NCBI GenBank assembly: GCA_007127255.1
Contig: SKZS01000146.1
Coordinates: 1-18,059 of the forward strand
Direction: 5' to 3'
Length of the DNA: 18,059 bases
Source of the DNA: Syntrophomonadaceae bacterium
GTDB taxonomy: Bacteria > Bacillota > Dethiobacteria > DTU022
Shown here: one piece after another, positions 1 to 7,742 of the stretch
How the letters are laid out: the number at the start of each line of letters is the position of its first letter
How positions within the stretch are numbered: the stretch's first letter is position 1
Notes under the pieces: generated by a model
Seen by the model: the letters and a program-made list of their open reading frames with translations, nothing else
Databases searched by the model: none
Told to the model about the DNA's origin: nothing
Made by a program: the position numbers and the translations under genes

Positions 1-989
1 AGGAAAAAGATCAGATTCGCTGTCGGCTTTGCCCCCGCTGTTGTTTGCTGGGAGAGGACCAGGTCGGAACCTGTGGTGTGCGCAGGGTGGAAAACGGTGA
101 ACTTTATACATTGAATTATGGTCGCCTGGCTGCAGCAAACTGGGATCCAATCGAAAAGAAACCGCTTTACCATTTTCACCCTGGCCGACCGATCCTGTCA
201 CTGGGCACCTTCGGTTGCAACCTGCTCTGTTCATTCTGCCAGAACTGGTCCCTGGCCCGCGGTAACCCGGAACAAGCAGGCGACAAGGTCAGTCCCGAAG
301 ACGTCCTTGCCATGCTGGATCGAGAAGGAGGACCGCAGAAAGTTTTGGGTCTGGCCTATACCTACAATGAGCCGGCTATATGGTATGAATTTGTTTACGA
401 TACGGCACGAATGCTCCATGAGCACGGATATTGTAATGTTTTGGTTACCAATGGCTTTATCAACCGCGAACCACTGCAAAAATTGCTGCCCTATGTCGAT
501 GCCATGAATATTGACGTTAAAGCTTTCAGCAATTCTTTTTATAAAGAATACTGCCAGGGTTCGAAGGGTCCAGTGATTGAGGCAGTGGAAGCTGCTGCTA
601 AGCAGTGTCACGTCGAGGTGACCTGCCTCTTAATTCCGACCCTGAATGACAGTGTTTCGGAACAAAAAGCGCTTGCCGGCTGGCTGGGTGATATCAGTCC
701 CGATATAGTCCTACACTATTCACGTTATTTCCCCCAGCACAAGCTTGATCTGCCGCCGACACCTCCGCAGTCAATGGAACAGGCCCGTGAAACAGCCCAG
801 GAGTACCTTCGTTATGTATATCTGGGCAATATTGATATACCGGGATCGGCAGATACTGTTTGTCCTTATTGCGGGAACATGCTTATTAAGCGCAGCGCTT
901 ATCGGGTTAATATAATCGGACTTGATGGTGTAAATTGCAATAACTGCGGTAGCAAAATTAGTATTGTTTTCTCGGATTCTTTATGTTAA
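1..989 (+). CDS. amrS: AmmeMemoRadiSam system radical SAM protein (5'-truncated)
   Basis: The reading frame is open from base 3, so the gene starts before the window. An internal TTG at 45 is not the true start, because the codons before it encode the conserved family N-terminus CRLCPRCC, followed by GTCGVR. The radical SAM 4Fe-4S motif CNLLCSFC (CX3CX2C) is encoded at 216-239. AYTYNEP, NGF and NIDVKAF follow, as in the AmrS/PflA-like fold. The C-terminus carries two CxxC pairs (CPYCG and CNNCG) that look like a small metal-binding ribbon. Family members are paired with AmrA and Memo-like AmrB proteins, and the reaction they catalyse is not settled. Only about 10-15 N-terminal residues seem to be missing. 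The next gene, cdaA, is 127 bp away and may have its own promoter. Confidence 0.9.
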   Translation, partial: EKDQIRCRLCPRCCLLGEDQVGTCGVRRVENGELYTLNYGRLAAANWDPIEKKPLYHFHPGRPILSLGTFGCNLLCSFCQNWSLARGNPEQAGDKVSPEDVLAMLDREGGPQKVLGLAYTYNEPAIWYEFVYDTARMLHEHGYCNVLVTNGFINREPLQKLLPYVDAMNIDVKAFSNSFYKEYCQGSKGPVIEAVEAAAKQCHVEVTCLLIPTLNDSVSEQKALAGWLGDISPDIVLHYSRYFPQHKLDLPPTPPQSMEQARETAQEYLRYVYLGNIDIPGSADTVCPYCGNMLIKRSAYRVNIIGLDGVNCNNCGSKISIVFSDSLC

Positions 990-1116
990 CTTTATGAAAG
1001 GCTTGCAGGTATTTGCCTTGTTTAAAGCGAATTAACAAACAAAAGAGAAACAGGCAAAGACAAAATATAACACCTGTTTTAAGACCAGAAAACTATAGAA
1101 AAGGGTTCAAAACACA

Positions 1117-1950
1117 GTGGCCATATGGGAACGGATTGTTGCAGCAGTTCTTCAATTAAATGTCGAGTGGCGCGATATAATTGATATTATTATCATGTCA
1201 TATGTTTTTTATCGATTGATCTTGATAATACGCGGCACCAGGGCTGAACAGTTAGTTAAAGGTTTAATTGTCCTCTTACTGGCAATGATTATAAGTGACC
1301 AGGCTGGATTAGATACCCTGCACTGGACCCTCAGTCAGATGATGATCGTTGGTCTGATTGCCATTCCAATCATATTTCAGCCTGAATTGCGTCGGGCCCT
1401 GGAACATCTTGGGCGCGGCAAAATATTTCAAACAACATACTGGAACTGGAGTTCCCAGGATTTTGAAAATATGCTTGATGAGTTGGTTAAGGCAATATTT
1501 GTGCTGGTAAAAAAAAGGATTGGAGCACTTATTGTTATCGAGCGTTCAACGGGTTTAAAAGAGTATATTGATACCGGTATCTCGGTTAACGGAGTTGTTA
1601 CCGCTGAGCTTTTAGTAAATATATTCTTCCCCCGTAGTCCCCTGCACGATGGTGCAGTAATTATTCAGGGCAACCAGATTGTTGCCGCAGGGTGCTATCT
1701 GCCAATGACAGAAGATCCCAGTCTGGGAAAAGAATTGGGGACCAGGCATCGTGCCGGGATAGGCATTAGTGAACATTCTGATGCCCTGGCGCTCATCATT
1801 TCTGAAGAGACCGGGATCATATCAATTGCCCACGATGGGGTTTTGACCCGTTATCTGGATGAGAAGAAATTACGGGCATTTCTTAAAGAAGAATGTTCGC
1901 CCGATCGCAGTGATAATTTCAGTCTCTGGTCATGGAGGAGCAGTAAGTAG
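1117..1950 (+). CDS. cdaA: Diadenylate cyclase CdaA (c-di-AMP synthase)
   Basis: This membrane enzyme condenses two ATP into cyclic di-AMP, a messenger controlling potassium/osmolyte balance and cell-wall homeostasis. The 277 residues match the usual CdaA length. Three hydrophobic segments lie at about 23-39, 47-62 and 72-90, followed by a cytosolic DAC (DisA_N) domain. The catalytic motifs are intact: DGA at residues 178-180 in SPLHDGAVII, and RHR at 210-212 in GTRHRAGIGISE. The start is GTG with a weak AAGGG 11 bases upstream. cdaR follows 2 bp after the stop and glmM after that, the classic Bacillota cdaA-cdaR-glmM order. In that arrangement CdaR and GlmM are known to modulate CdaA activity. 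Confidence 0.97.
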   Translation: MAIWERIVAAVLQLNVEWRDIIDIIIMSYVFYRLILIIRGTRAEQLVKGLIVLLLAMIISDQAGLDTLHWTLSQMMIVGLIAIPIIFQPELRRALEHLGRGKIFQTTYWNWSSQDFENMLDELVKAIFVLVKKRIGALIVIERSTGLKEYIDTGISVNGVVTAELLVNIFFPRSPLHDGAVIIQGNQIVAAGCYLPMTEDPSLGKELGTRHRAGIGISEHSDALALIISEETGIISIAHDGVLTRYLDEKKLRAFLKEECSPDRSDNFSLWSWRSSK

Positions 1951-1952
1951 TT

Positions 1953-2654
1953 ATGGAAAAAATATTGAGAAGCAATAATTTTGCTCGCGCACTTGCTATA
2001 TTTATGGCGGTGATATTATGGCTTTTTGTGACAGGAGACAAGATCACCAGGACAACTCCATCCAGAAAAGTATGGCATGATGTTCCGCTGCAGGTGGAAA
2101 ATCTTAATCCTGATTATGTGGTTACCGATATGCCTTCTTCCATCGACGTAACCCTGGAAGGGCTCCCTGAAGATTTTCTGGATCTTACTGTGCAGGAGAT
2201 CGAAGTGTATGTCAATCTCGCCGATAAAGGATCGGGGAACCATCTTGTCCGGGTTCAGGCTCAATCACCACGCGGACTGAGCATAATTTCAGTTGAGCCT
2301 GAACAGGTCAGGGTCAGTATAGAAGCCTATATGTCTGAAGACTTTGAGATTGAAGTTAATATGGTAGGAGAACCGGCGCAAGGATGGGAATTGTTAGAGT
2401 ATACATTAATTCCCGAAGAGGTTCTAGTTGGGGCCCCGGAATCTATTTTTGAAAAAGTTGATCGGATAGTAGTGCTGATTAATAAGAGCGGGATGCGGTT
2501 AATGGAGAGTGTTGAACTTGTCCCTGTCGCTTATGATGAAGAAGGCAACCGGGTCGATGATCTGGTTATAGATCCTTCTCTGGTTACTGCCAGGCTTGAA
2601 TTCGAAAGAATACCGGATCCTGAACCTGATCCAGATGAGAACAATAACAATTAA
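1953..2654 (+). CDS. cdaR: CdaA regulatory protein CdaR (YbbR domains)
   Basis: This is a membrane-anchored extracellular protein expected to modulate CdaA. Residues about 10-28 form one hydrophobic signal-anchor segment (FARALAIFMAVILWLFVTG). The rest is beta-rich and fits about two YbbR repeats (roughly 50-130 and 140-220), with the typical VTLEGLPEDF and VRVSIE strand motifs. It ends in an acidic, Asn-rich tail (DPEPDPDENNNN). At 233 residues it is much shorter than the four-repeat B. subtilis protein (about 480), though shorter versions are common in Clostridia. It starts 2 bp after the cdaA stop, with GGAGG at 1934-1938 inside the end of cdaA, so translational coupling is likely. Confidence 0.9.
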   Translation: MEKILRSNNFARALAIFMAVILWLFVTGDKITRTTPSRKVWHDVPLQVENLNPDYVVTDMPSSIDVTLEGLPEDFLDLTVQEIEVYVNLADKGSGNHLVRVQAQSPRGLSIISVEPEQVRVSIEAYMSEDFEIEVNMVGEPAQGWELLEYTLIPEEVLVGAPESIFEKVDRIVVLINKSGMRLMESVELVPVAYDEEGNRVDDLVIDPSLVTARLEFERIPDPEPDPDENNNN

Positions 2655-2700
2655 GCAGTTAAATTAAAGTTTATTGGAAGCTAAAAAAGCTAAAATTTAT

Positions 2701-2709
2701 GGTGGGGGG
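2701..2709 (+). promoter_or_regulatory. Ribosome binding site that decides the glmM start
   Basis: A G-rich stretch (GGTGGGGGG) abuts an ATG at 2710, too close to serve it. It sits 6 bases before the TTG at 2716, which gives the canonical MGKLFGTDGIRG N-terminus. It therefore favours TTG 2716 over both ATG 2710 and the upstream TTG 2674. Confidence 0.6.
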
Positions 2710-2715
2710 ATGCTC

Positions 2716-4059
2716 TTGGGAAAACTATTTGGCACTGATGGAATCAGGGGAGTTGCAAATCGTGAATTAACGCCTGAACTTGCATTTAATATTGGACGAA
2801 TAGCGGCCTGGTTATTGGGTCGGGATTATAAGAACCCGGTTTTTTTAATTGGGCGGGATACCCGCCTTTCAGGATCAATGATAGAAGGTTCTCTTACGGC
2901 CGGCATAACTTCGGCGGGCGGCACAGTACGGATTTTAGGTGTAGCTTCGACACCGGCGGTTGCTTATCTGACCAGAGATCTTGAAGCATGTGCCGGGATA
3001 GTTATCTCTGCATCGCATAACCCCATAGAAGATAACGGTTTAAAAATATTTAACAGCAGTGGTTTCAAGCTGTCTGATAGCCTTGAAGATCAAATTGAAG
3101 AGATATATTTCAAAAATCCTGATTCGGTTCCCCGCCCCGAAGGCCCTGGTCTTGGACAGGCTGCCATCGATAAAGAAGCTCTGCAGAAATACTTAGCTCA
3201 CTTAAAGGGCAGTTGTTCCGCCTCCCTGGAAGGATTGAGCCTGGTAGTTGATTGCGCGCATGGGGCAGCTTGCAGGGTTGCGGGTGAATTGTTACAAAGC
3301 CTGGGAGCTGCCGTAAAATTGCTTCATGATGATCCGGATGGAAATTTAATAAATGTTAACTGTGGGGCAACCGATACATCAGACCTCCAGCGGGAAGTAT
3401 TGGAAAGCGGAGCTTTAGTCGGCCTCGCCTTTGATGGCGATGCCGATCGGCTCATAGCTGTTGATGAAAAAGGGGCTATTTTTGACGGTGATGCCGTGAT
3501 GGCCCTTTGTGCTGTTGATATGGCTGAGAAGGGGTTGTTAAAGAATAATACCCTGGTTGCCACCGTTATGAGTAACGGAGGTCTCGATATATTAGCAGAA
3601 AAAAAAGGCTTTAAAGTGATCCGTACGTCTGTAGGAGATCGCTATGTTTTGGAAAAGATGATTGAAGGTAACTACAATCTTGGCGGAGAACAGTCCGGCC
3701 ATGTTATATTTTCCGATTTTGCCACTACAGGTGACGGGTTACTTACCGCACTGCAGCTTTTGGAAGTAGTGCAGGAACGGCAGCAGCCACTGTCTGAATT
3801 GGGCAGCTTGATCGAGCGTTTACCCCAGGTACTAGTTAACCGCAAAGTGGCAACTAAGGAAGGTTGGTCGGATAACCCGAAGATAAGGGCAGCTATTGAT
3901 AAGGTAGAAAAAGAGCTGGGCCGACATGGCCGGGTTCTTGTGCGGCCGTCCGGTACTGAACCAAAGTTTAGGGTTATGCTTGAAGCAGACCTGCCGGAAG
4001 ATAAACTACAAGAGTATGCTGAAACGGTAGCAGAAGTGATTGTCAAAGAGCAATCTTAA
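2716..4059 (+). CDS. glmM: Phosphoglucosamine mutase GlmM
   Basis: GlmM interconverts glucosamine-6-phosphate and glucosamine-1-phosphate in the cytosol, the second committed step to UDP-GlcNAc for peptidoglycan. The start chosen is TTG 2716, giving 447 residues beginning MGKLFGTDGIRGVAN. This matches the usual family length of about 448. Longer in-frame options at 2674 (TTG) and 2710 (ATG) add non-conserved residues and lack good ribosome-binding-site spacing. All alpha-D-phosphohexomutase signatures are present: the phosphoserine loop GIVISASHNP with Ser100, the metal loop DGDADR, the sugar-binding GGEQSGH, and the phosphate-binding RPSGTEPKFRVM. It belongs to the cdaA-cdaR-glmM-glmS cluster, and GlmM is known to inhibit CdaA in several Bacillota. 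Confidence 0.97.
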   Translation: MGKLFGTDGIRGVANRELTPELAFNIGRIAAWLLGRDYKNPVFLIGRDTRLSGSMIEGSLTAGITSAGGTVRILGVASTPAVAYLTRDLEACAGIVISASHNPIEDNGLKIFNSSGFKLSDSLEDQIEEIYFKNPDSVPRPEGPGLGQAAIDKEALQKYLAHLKGSCSASLEGLSLVVDCAHGAACRVAGELLQSLGAAVKLLHDDPDGNLINVNCGATDTSDLQREVLESGALVGLAFDGDADRLIAVDEKGAIFDGDAVMALCAVDMAEKGLLKNNTLVATVMSNGGLDILAEKKGFKVIRTSVGDRYVLEKMIEGNYNLGGEQSGHVIFSDFATTGDGLLTALQLLEVVQERQQPLSELGSLIERLPQVLVNRKVATKEGWSDNPKIRAAIDKVEKELGRHGRVLVRPSGTEPKFRVMLEADLPEDKLQEYAETVAEVIVKEQS

Positions 4060-4107
4060 TATATTTTTCCTTGTACTACTTATTATCCAGATTACGGGGG
4101 TTTCTTT

Positions 4108-5946
4108 ATGTGCGGCATTGTTGGCTATACCGGTCCCAAAGAAGCAAGAGCTATACTGATAGATGGGTTAAAAAAACTTGAATATCGCGGATATGATTCT
4201 GCGGGGGTTGCATTACAGCACGATGGTCTGCTGGAAATTCACAAAGCGGCCGGTTCTGTGGCCGACCTTGAAAAAACACTTGTCGATAATAGCAATGCAG
4301 TAAATGTTGGGATCGGCCACACTCGCTGGGCCACCCATGGGCGGCCAACAGATGAAAACGCCCATCCCCACTGCAGCTGCTGTAAAGAGATTGCCCTGGT
4401 CCACAATGGAATCATAGAAAATCACCAGACCTTACGCAAGTGGTTGGCCGAAGAAGCAGATCACAAATTCAGTTCGGAAACCGATACCGAAGTGCTGGTC
4501 CACCTGATTGAAGAATATTATGAGGGAGATCTTCTTGAATCTGTGCGCAAAGCAGTCGCCAGGATTGAGGGCTCATTTGCCCTGGTTGTGGTTTCATCCC
4601 GGGAGCCGGGACGCTTAGTTTGTGCCCGCCAGGATAGTCCCTTGATTATTGGCCTCGGTGATGGCGAAAACCTGGTTGCTTCTGATATTCCAGCCTTACT
4701 GGCTCATACCCGCAAAACCAAAGTATTAGAAGACGGCGATTTTGCCTCAATTACCTCCGAAGGGGTGGAAATCTCTGATGCCGAGGGAAAACTGCTTGAT
4801 AAAGAGATATTTGAAATAACTTGGGACATTGAAGCCGCAGAAAAAGGCGGTTACGATCATTTTATGTTAAAAGAGATCATGGAACAACCTGCTGCTGTCA
4901 AAGAGACCCTTCGTCAGCGTATCGATACAGCAAGCGGTAAAGTTAATTTAAGTGAGCTAAATTTTACGACAGAAGAGCTGACCAGTCTTGAAAAAATTCA
5001 TATTGTAGCCTGCGGGACCGCATACCATGCCGGTATTTTGGGCAAAGCGGTAATCGAAAAGATAGCGAAAGTTTCAGTTGAAGTTGATGTTGCGTCTGAA
5101 TTTCGTTATCGCGAACCGCTCTTAACTGAAAATCAACTGCTCATTGTAATCAGCCAGTCTGGAGAAACGGCCGATACCCTGGCAGCCCTGCGCCTGGCGC
5201 GGCAAAAAGGTTTAAAAGTGCTCGCTATTACTAATGTTGTCGGCAGCTCGGTGTCCCGTGAAGCCGATGAAGTTTTCTATACCTGGGCCGGTCCGGAAAT
5301 AGCAGTTGCTTCAACAAAAGCTTACCTGACCCAGCTTATCGCCCTTTACCTGTTTGCCCTTTACCTTGCGGAAACACGCGGCAGGATCGATTCGGCCGTT
5401 TATGATGAACTGGTTAGCGGTCTGAAAGCACTGCCCGGGCATATTAAAACGGTTCTTTCAGAAGAAAACCTGGCCAAATTGCACACTTATTGCGACCATC
5501 TTTCCCGCTGGGACAGCGCTTTCTTTGTCGGGCGTAATTTAGACTACCCTGTAGCTATGGAAGGAGCCCTTAAACTTAAAGAGATTTCTTATATACATGC
5601 CGAAGCTTATGCTGCCGGTGAACTTAAGCACGGACCACTGGCCCTGATTGTTGAAGGCATACCGGTAATCGCCCTTATTACCCAGAAAGCGGTTTCCGAT
5701 AAAACATTAAGCAATATCCAGGAAGTAAATGCCCGCGGCGGAGCCGTCTTTGCTATAACCCGGGAAGGCTTCGACGAGATTGCCAGTCAGGTTGAATCTG
5801 TTTTCTACCTGCCTCCTGCTAACGATATATTAGCGCCTGTATTAAGTGTAGTCCCGACCCAGCTTATCGCCTACTATGCCGCTCTTGCCCGTGGCAGTTC
5901 AGTTGACAAACCCCGCAACCTGGCTAAAAGCGTAACTGTGGAATAA
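4108..5946 (+). CDS. glmS: Glutamine--fructose-6-phosphate aminotransferase (isomerizing)
   Basis: GlmS makes glucosamine-6-phosphate from fructose-6-phosphate and glutamine, feeding GlmM directly. The protein is 612 residues, a normal length. The N-terminal class II glutamine amidotransferase domain begins MCGIVGYTG, leaving Cys as the catalytic N-terminus after Met removal. GHTRWATHG and HNGIIEN follow. Two SIS sugar-isomerase domains follow, with ACGTAYHAG, ISQSGETADT, ASTKAY and the C-terminal LAKSVTVE. Its ribosome binding site GGGGG (4096-4100) is 7 bases from the ATG. Only 48 bp separate it from glmM, so there is no room for a glmS ribozyme directly upstream. Control may come from the shared cda-glm transcript. 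Confidence 0.98.
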   Translation: MCGIVGYTGPKEARAILIDGLKKLEYRGYDSAGVALQHDGLLEIHKAAGSVADLEKTLVDNSNAVNVGIGHTRWATHGRPTDENAHPHCSCCKEIALVHNGIIENHQTLRKWLAEEADHKFSSETDTEVLVHLIEEYYEGDLLESVRKAVARIEGSFALVVVSSREPGRLVCARQDSPLIIGLGDGENLVASDIPALLAHTRKTKVLEDGDFASITSEGVEISDAEGKLLDKEIFEITWDIEAAEKGGYDHFMLKEIMEQPAAVKETLRQRIDTASGKVNLSELNFTTEELTSLEKIHIVACGTAYHAGILGKAVIEKIAKVSVEVDVASEFRYREPLLTENQLLIVISQSGETADTLAALRLARQKGLKVLAITNVVGSSVSREADEVFYTWAGPEIAVASTKAYLTQLIALYLFALYLAETRGRIDSAVYDELVSGLKALPGHIKTVLSEENLAKLHTYCDHLSRWDSAFFVGRNLDYPVAMEGALKLKEISYIHAEAYAAGELKHGPLALIVEGIPVIALITQKAVSDKTLSNIQEVNARGGAVFAITREGFDEIASQVESVFYLPPANDILAPVLSVVPTQLIAYYAALARGSSVDKPRNLAKSVTVE

Positions 5947-5957
5947 AGGAGATTTGC

Positions 5958-7664
5958 ATGACAGAGAAAAAAGAACCTGAAAGCAAAACAAATTTTATCT
6001 ATACCATGATCAAAGAAGATCTTGAAAAAGGATTGCTTAAAGGGCACCCTGTTCATACAAGGTTTCCTCCCGAACCGAACGGTTATCTGCATATCGGCCA
6101 TGCCAAGGCCATTCTGCTAAATTATATGATATCCTGGGATTTCAATGGCAAATTTAACCTGCGTTTCGATGATACGAATCCAATTAAGGAAGAACAGGAA
6201 TTTGTAGATTCGATCATTGAAGATATCCGCTGGTTGGGAGCAGACTGGGACGACCGCCTTTTTTTCAGTTCCGACTATTTTGAGGTCAAATACCAGTTTG
6301 CCCTGCGCCTGATTAAGGCCAATCGTGCTTACGTTTGTGACTTAAGCCAGGAAGAAATCAGGGAATACCGCGGCACCCTGACCGAACCTGGCACTGAAAG
6401 CCCCTACCGCAACCGTTCGGTAGAAGAGAACCTCACTCTTTTTGAACGAATGCGGGCCGGCGAATTTGAAAATGGCAGCCGTGTGCTCAGGGCTAAAATA
6501 GATATGGCTTCCGGAAATTTAAATATGCGCGACCCGGTCCTATACCGTATTTTGCATGCCGAGCATCATCGCACCGGTGACAAGTGGTGCATCTATCCGA
6601 TGTATGATTTCGATCACCCCTTTTCTGACGTACTTGAAGGGATTACTCACTCGCTCTGTTCTATCGAATATTCTGACCACCGTCCTTTATATGATTGGAT
6701 TGTCGACAATGCGGTTGAACTGATGCCCGAAGTGGTCAGGTTTCGTTCACGCCAGACTGAATTTGCCCGCCTGAATATGACCTATACCGTGATGAGCAAG
6801 CGTAAACTGCGCCGCCTTGTTGAAGAAAAGCATGTTGATGGGTGGGACGATCCCCGTATGCCTACTATAGCCGGCCTTCGCAGGCGGGGGATAACCCCTC
6901 AGGCCATTGCCGACTTTCAGCAAAGAGTCGGTGTATCGAGAGCCGAAAGCACAGTAGACCTCGCCCTGTTAGAACACTGCATCAGGCAGGAGCTTGAAAC
7001 TACGGCGCCGCGCCTTATGGCTGTGCTTGACCCGATTAAAGTGGTAATCACAAACTGGCCGGTCGGTAAAACCGAAATGTGTGAAATGGAAAATCTGCCC
7101 GGTAATGAAAGCGCAGGCAATCGCAAGGTTCCTTTCAGTGGAGAGATATATATCGAGCGTGATGATTTTATGGAAGACCCTCCAAAAAAGTTTTTCCGTT
7201 TAGCTCCAGGCAAAGAAGTTCGTCTAAAAGGAGCCTATGTTATATGTTGTCAGGAAGTAATAAAAGATGCGGATGGCAACATAACAGAGCTGCTGTGTAC
7301 TTACGACCCGCAGACGAGAAGTGGAGCAGATACAAGCGGTAAAAAAATCAAGGGGGTTATTCACTGGGTCTCTATTGAACATGCAGCCAGGATTACGGTT
7401 AACCTCTATGATAATCTGTTTACTGTAGAAAATCCTGAAGAAGACGACGAAGTTGAATTTACCGGACATATTAATCCACAATCGCTGGTTGTCTGTCAGG
7501 ATGTGCCCGCAGAGCCGGCCGTGGCCGGAGCAGCTCCGGGGAGCCGTTTCCAGTTCTTGCGCAAAGCTTACTTCTATCTTGATCCCGAAGCTTCCCGCAA
7601 CGGAACCCCGGTTTTCAACCGTATAGTTCAGCTAAGAGACAGCTGGGCCAAAATGAAAAAATAG
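5958..7664 (+). CDS. glnS: Glutaminyl-tRNA synthetase
   Basis: This class I synthetase charges tRNA-Gln directly with glutamine. The hallmark sequence is FPPEPNGYLHIGHAK with HIGH at residues 45-48, and FDDTNP further on is also typical of GlnRS. The KMSKS-like loop is VMSKRKL at residues 278-284. The C-terminal region fits the GlnRS anticodon-binding beta-barrels, and the 568-residue length is usual. The PPEPNGYLHIGH signature separates it from GluRS. It starts 12 bp after the glmS stop, with AAGGAG 6 bases before the ATG, so it is probably co-transcribed. GlnRS is patchily distributed in Bacillota, many of which use the GatCAB amidation route, and asnS lies immediately downstream. Confidence 0.96.
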   Translation: MTEKKEPESKTNFIYTMIKEDLEKGLLKGHPVHTRFPPEPNGYLHIGHAKAILLNYMISWDFNGKFNLRFDDTNPIKEEQEFVDSIIEDIRWLGADWDDRLFFSSDYFEVKYQFALRLIKANRAYVCDLSQEEIREYRGTLTEPGTESPYRNRSVEENLTLFERMRAGEFENGSRVLRAKIDMASGNLNMRDPVLYRILHAEHHRTGDKWCIYPMYDFDHPFSDVLEGITHSLCSIEYSDHRPLYDWIVDNAVELMPEVVRFRSRQTEFARLNMTYTVMSKRKLRRLVEEKHVDGWDDPRMPTIAGLRRRGITPQAIADFQQRVGVSRAESTVDLALLEHCIRQELETTAPRLMAVLDPIKVVITNWPVGKTEMCEMENLPGNESAGNRKVPFSGEIYIERDDFMEDPPKKFFRLAPGKEVRLKGAYVICCQEVIKDADGNITELLCTYDPQTRSGADTSGKKIKGVIHWVSIEHAARITVNLYDNLFTVENPEEDDEVEFTGHINPQSLVVCQDVPAEPAVAGAAPGSRFQFLRKAYFYLDPEASRNGTPVFNRIVQLRDSWAKMKK

Positions 7665-7742
7665 GCAGCTCTTACTTATCCGTCTTTCTTTTCAGGTGGT
7701 AGGTTTATCTAGATATACATGATCTAAAAAGGCTGAGGGGGA

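Noticed and set aside
1048..1079. Terminator between amrS and cdaA (AAACAGG 1048-1054 with CCTGTTT 1073-1079)
   Set aside because: The stem is only 7 bp with an 18-base AT-rich loop and has no proper T-run after it, so it is too weak to call.
2674..2715. Longer glmM start (TTG 2674 or ATG 2710)
   Set aside because: The added residues are not conserved in GlmM. The G-rich ribosome binding site is correctly spaced only for TTG 2716, which gives the family-standard N-terminus.
7706..7715. Palindrome TATCTAGATA between glnS and asnS
   Set aside because: A 10-bp palindrome in AT-rich DNA is expected by chance. It has no partner site and no placement relative to a promoter.
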